A stretch of 8,309 bases of DNA from Acidimicrobiia bacterium (GTDB lineage: Bacteria > Actinomycetota > Acidimicrobiia > Acidimicrobiales > Aldehydirespiratoraceae): assembly GCA_022824605.1 (NCBI GenBank), contig JAJDZO010000173.1, positions 1 to 8,309 of the forward strand, given 5' to 3'. The notes beneath the pieces were generated by a model. The model searched no databases. It was given only the letters and a program-made list of their open reading frames with translations, and had not been told where the DNA came from. The stretch's first letter is position 1. Each line of letters starts with the position of its first letter. Positions 7,501 through 8,309 of the stretch are shown here, one piece after another. Both the position numbers and the translations under genes were made by a program.

Positions 7501-8092
7501 CCCAGGCCGCGACAACCTCAGCCTTGCGGGCGCTGGACCCCTCGACGGTGCCGGGCTGCTCCATGTGGCCGCGGTCCACGACGGGTGTAGCAACCTGTCG
7601 TCAGAAGAAGTCGTCCAGGTATCGGGCCTCATCAGCGACCTGATGAGCGTCAACGCCGCCTTCACCGACGCGGACGGCAACACGCGCAGCGTCGACGAGT
7701 CCGACGTGCTGATTGTCGCGCCGTACAACGCACAAGTCAGAGCGCTCATCGAAGCGCTCCCGCGGTGTCGCGTCGGCACGGTGGACAAGTTCCAGGGCCA
7801 GGAAGCACCCGTGTCGATCTACTCCATGGCAACGAGTTCTGCCGAAGAAGCCCCTCGAGGGATGGAGTTCCTGTACAGCCTCAACCGCTTGAACGTCGCT
7901 ACGAGCCGCGCTCAGTGCGTCGCCGTGCTCGTGGCCAACTCCGGCTTGATCAACGCCCGCTGCCGCACACCCCGACAGATGCGACTCGCCAGTGCCCTGG
8001 CCCGATTCATGGAGATGGCGTTTCTGTCGCTCGGCGGCGACGACCGGGGTACAGAGCATGAAGACCCAGTGTCCGTACTCGCGAGGCGATGA
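4523..8092 (+). CDS. TM0106-family RecB/Cas4-like nuclease, DEDD exonuclease and UPF1-like helicase fusion
   Basis: A 1189-residue cytoplasmic enzyme with three modules. (1) Residues 1-245 form a PDDEXK nuclease of the RecB/Cas4 type: H56, D119, D139-A-K141 and Q153...Y157. Four cysteines (C21, C228-x2-C231-x5-C237) match the Fe-S cluster spacing of Cas4 and AddB. (2) Residues 340-540 form an RNase H-like exonuclease with DIEGD (D346, E348), YE (E427) and YNRDD (Y521, D525). (3) A stalk or OB-like region (about 650-720) precedes an SF1 helicase. It has Walker A GPPGSGKST at 793-801, DEAGQ at 903-907, GDPQQL at 927-932, TWRLHP around R972, PYNAQ at 1067-1071, VDKFQGQE at 1087-1094 and LNVATSRA at 1123-1130. 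All motifs look intact and the length is normal for the family, which should unwind and degrade DNA or RNA ends. The GTG start is forced by a TAG at 4505 and fits the usual family N-terminus. Substrate and physiological role are unknown; the accessory setting suggests defence. Confidence 0.9.
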   Translation: MQRVEGRLLFSATDLVGHLECGHFTELEGTAAFGLRERPIREDPVLDRIAKRGTQHETRLLEELRADGFAVTTIVVDEKLPYHERLATGRDETRSAMAAGADVIYQAVLFDEIRFGYADFLRRVSKPSDFGEWSYEVWDAKLARHATAAAVLQLCMYSHMVEELQGCPPDAMHLALGGVAQQKVSFRFADFAAYYRLADRKMQDFLGDFLGDRDDAALLTKPEPVEHCGVCRWSLECRQQWRAADDLSLVANLTSRQRRTLTAVGVTTRRDLAGFDKLPAEPLDGISDRAMANIRAQAAIQVKGDDFKEEVISERIEPPLDAHGALVANHGLLMLPEPSRGDLFFDIEGDPFYGSDTVDGIDYLFGVVEPGAAPEGEPVFHDFWSIDDEGTVTTASEKRAFEEFIDLAIERLESDPDLHIYHYAPYEPTAVKRLAGRHGTREEEVDRLLRGEVFVDLYRAVRQGIRASVESYSIKRLEPLYSFRREAGMRDASSSIVEFETWLELGEGEARSDLLNSIKGYNRDDCLSTMYLRDWLESQRDKLSERHGDLPRPSVPEPEDTEDSEAQQRVNQLAADLCAGLPANVEEEGGAAYGRWLLAQLLNWHRREDKSCWWRYFHLAEKDDEERLSESDAMSGLRFSGSTPNPAPRARSMLHRFKFPPQEHSIKEGTSPHDPETLKSVGTVHRIDEQAGEIVIKLGTERPAPTGVTSLIPLDLVNPKPKPQSLEHIARWVLDHGIEGDGAHQAARDLLSRRPPRLGQAPEQPLCGPGEDALHAARRLVANLDHTYLAIQGPPGSGKSTVGAAMIVDLVAEGRTVGVTANSHKVIGEMLLKVAKSGAGRGIRVRVGQRTGGEPASARFTHLKSTPKALAALADGSVDVVGATTWLWARDDMAGSVDVLFIDEAGQMSLADAVAASPCAESLVLLGDPQQLDQPLTGVHPPGSERSVLAHLLDDHRVMPDHLGLFLDHTWRLHPAICEYTSEVFYEGRLQPHPGRDNLSLAGAGPLDGAGLLHVAAVHDGCSNLSSEEVVQVSGLISDLMSVNAAFTDADGNTRSVDESDVLIVAPYNAQVRALIEALPRCRVGTVDKFQGQEAPVSIYSMATSSAEEAPRGMEFLYSLNRLNVATSRAQCVAVLVANSGLINARCRTPRQMRLASALARFMEMAFLSLGGDDRGTEHEDPVSVLARR

Positions 8093-8112
8093 ACTGCTCC
8101 CACGGATCGATC

Positions 8113-8118
8113 TAGGCT
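8113..8118 (+). promoter_or_regulatory. Possible -10 element before the last gene
   Basis: TAGGCT fits TANNNT and ends ten bases before the ATG at 8129, which has no ribosome binding site. A leaderless or nearly leaderless start is possible. No -35 is visible. Weak evidence on its own. Confidence 0.3.
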
Positions 8119-8128
8119 CTCAACTCCC

Positions 8129-8309
8129 ATGATTTCTCGCCGACATCCCGCCAAGACGCCGAACAGCAGCGGTGGGCAGGGCCCGCGCACGCCACGGGGG
8201 GACGAACCCGACAGTGACGTGCCGGACGATGTGGCTGAGGCGCTTGTTGGCTCCATGTCGCCGAATCCGCTAGTGGCGAATTACTACCGCGAACGAACCC
8301 GCCGTGGAC
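8129..8309 (+). CDS. Start of an unidentified gene, cut by the window end
   Basis: An ATG opens a frame with no stop for the 60 codons remaining. It begins MISRRHPAKTPNSS, continues with a Gly/Pro/Asp-rich probably disordered leader, and then shows PDDVAEALVGSMSPNPLVAN and YYRERTRRG, which looks like the start of a folded helical domain. It begins 36 bp after the helicase stop on the same strand and in the same reading frame, with no stop between the two, so it is probably part of the same cluster. I recognise no family from this much sequence. An alternative is that the true start is a later GTG (8189 or 8204) or the ATG at 8225. Confidence 0.55.
   Translation, partial: MISRRHPAKTPNSSGGQGPRTPRGDEPDSDVPDDVAEALVGSMSPNPLVANYYRERTRRG

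Noticed and set aside
6911..7579. 222-codon open frame on the - strand
   Set aside because: Antisense to helicase motifs Walker A to IV; a shadow with no family resemblance.
1..8309. CRISPR array, tRNA or rRNA gene, phage attachment site
   Set aside because: No regularly spaced repeats, no cloverleaf-like sequence and no rRNA-like blocks were seen; the Cas4-like domain belongs to a helicase fusion and has no array beside it.

Overview
High-GC window whose codon usage, GTG starts, ATGA/GTGA gene overlaps and -10 hexamers placed directly before start codons fit an actinobacterium, most likely a Mycobacterium/Mycolicibacterium-Gordonia-Rhodococcus type. The species cannot be fixed from the sequence. 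Every gene judged real is on the + strand except an insertion-sequence remnant.

Left part (1-1810): the 3' end of a MoxR-type AAA+ ATPase gene overlaps by ATGA a complete gene for a DUF2201-like protein. That protein carries a zinc-peptidase-like HELNH motif and a C-terminal von Willebrand A domain with an intact MIDAS. This is a conserved ATPase/VWA pair, probably chaperone-like.

Junction (1811-2406): a decayed 3' fragment of an IS110-family transposase lies on the - strand. It is frameshifted and interrupted by a 72-bp insertion bounded by 31-bp direct repeats. After it comes an AT-richer control region with three TAT(T)0-2GCCCAG motifs, the last overlapping the -35 of a plausible promoter with an extended -10.

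Right part (2407-8309): an accessory gene cluster. A 194-aa DUF4357 protein with a disordered tail overlaps (GTGA) a 469-aa orphan protein with a long helical, perhaps TPR-like, soluble region and two C-terminal transmembrane helices. After 125 bp comes a 1189-aa TM0106-family protein joining a Cas4/RecB-like nuclease with an Fe-S cysteine set, a DEDD-type RNase H-like exonuclease and a UPF1/DNA2-like SF1 helicase. It seems to be read from a leaderless promoter. A further gene starts at 8129, in the same frame as the helicase, and runs off the window.

Working model (inference): a nucleic-acid-processing enzyme, a probable nucleic-acid-binding DUF4357 adaptor and a membrane-anchored partner next to mobile-element debris look like an undescribed defence-type cluster. 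The lower GC of the DUF4357 gene (about 51% over 2401-2700, against about 69% over 6901-7200 in the helicase gene, both counted by hand) supports acquisition by transfer. No experimental function can be assigned from the sequence alone.
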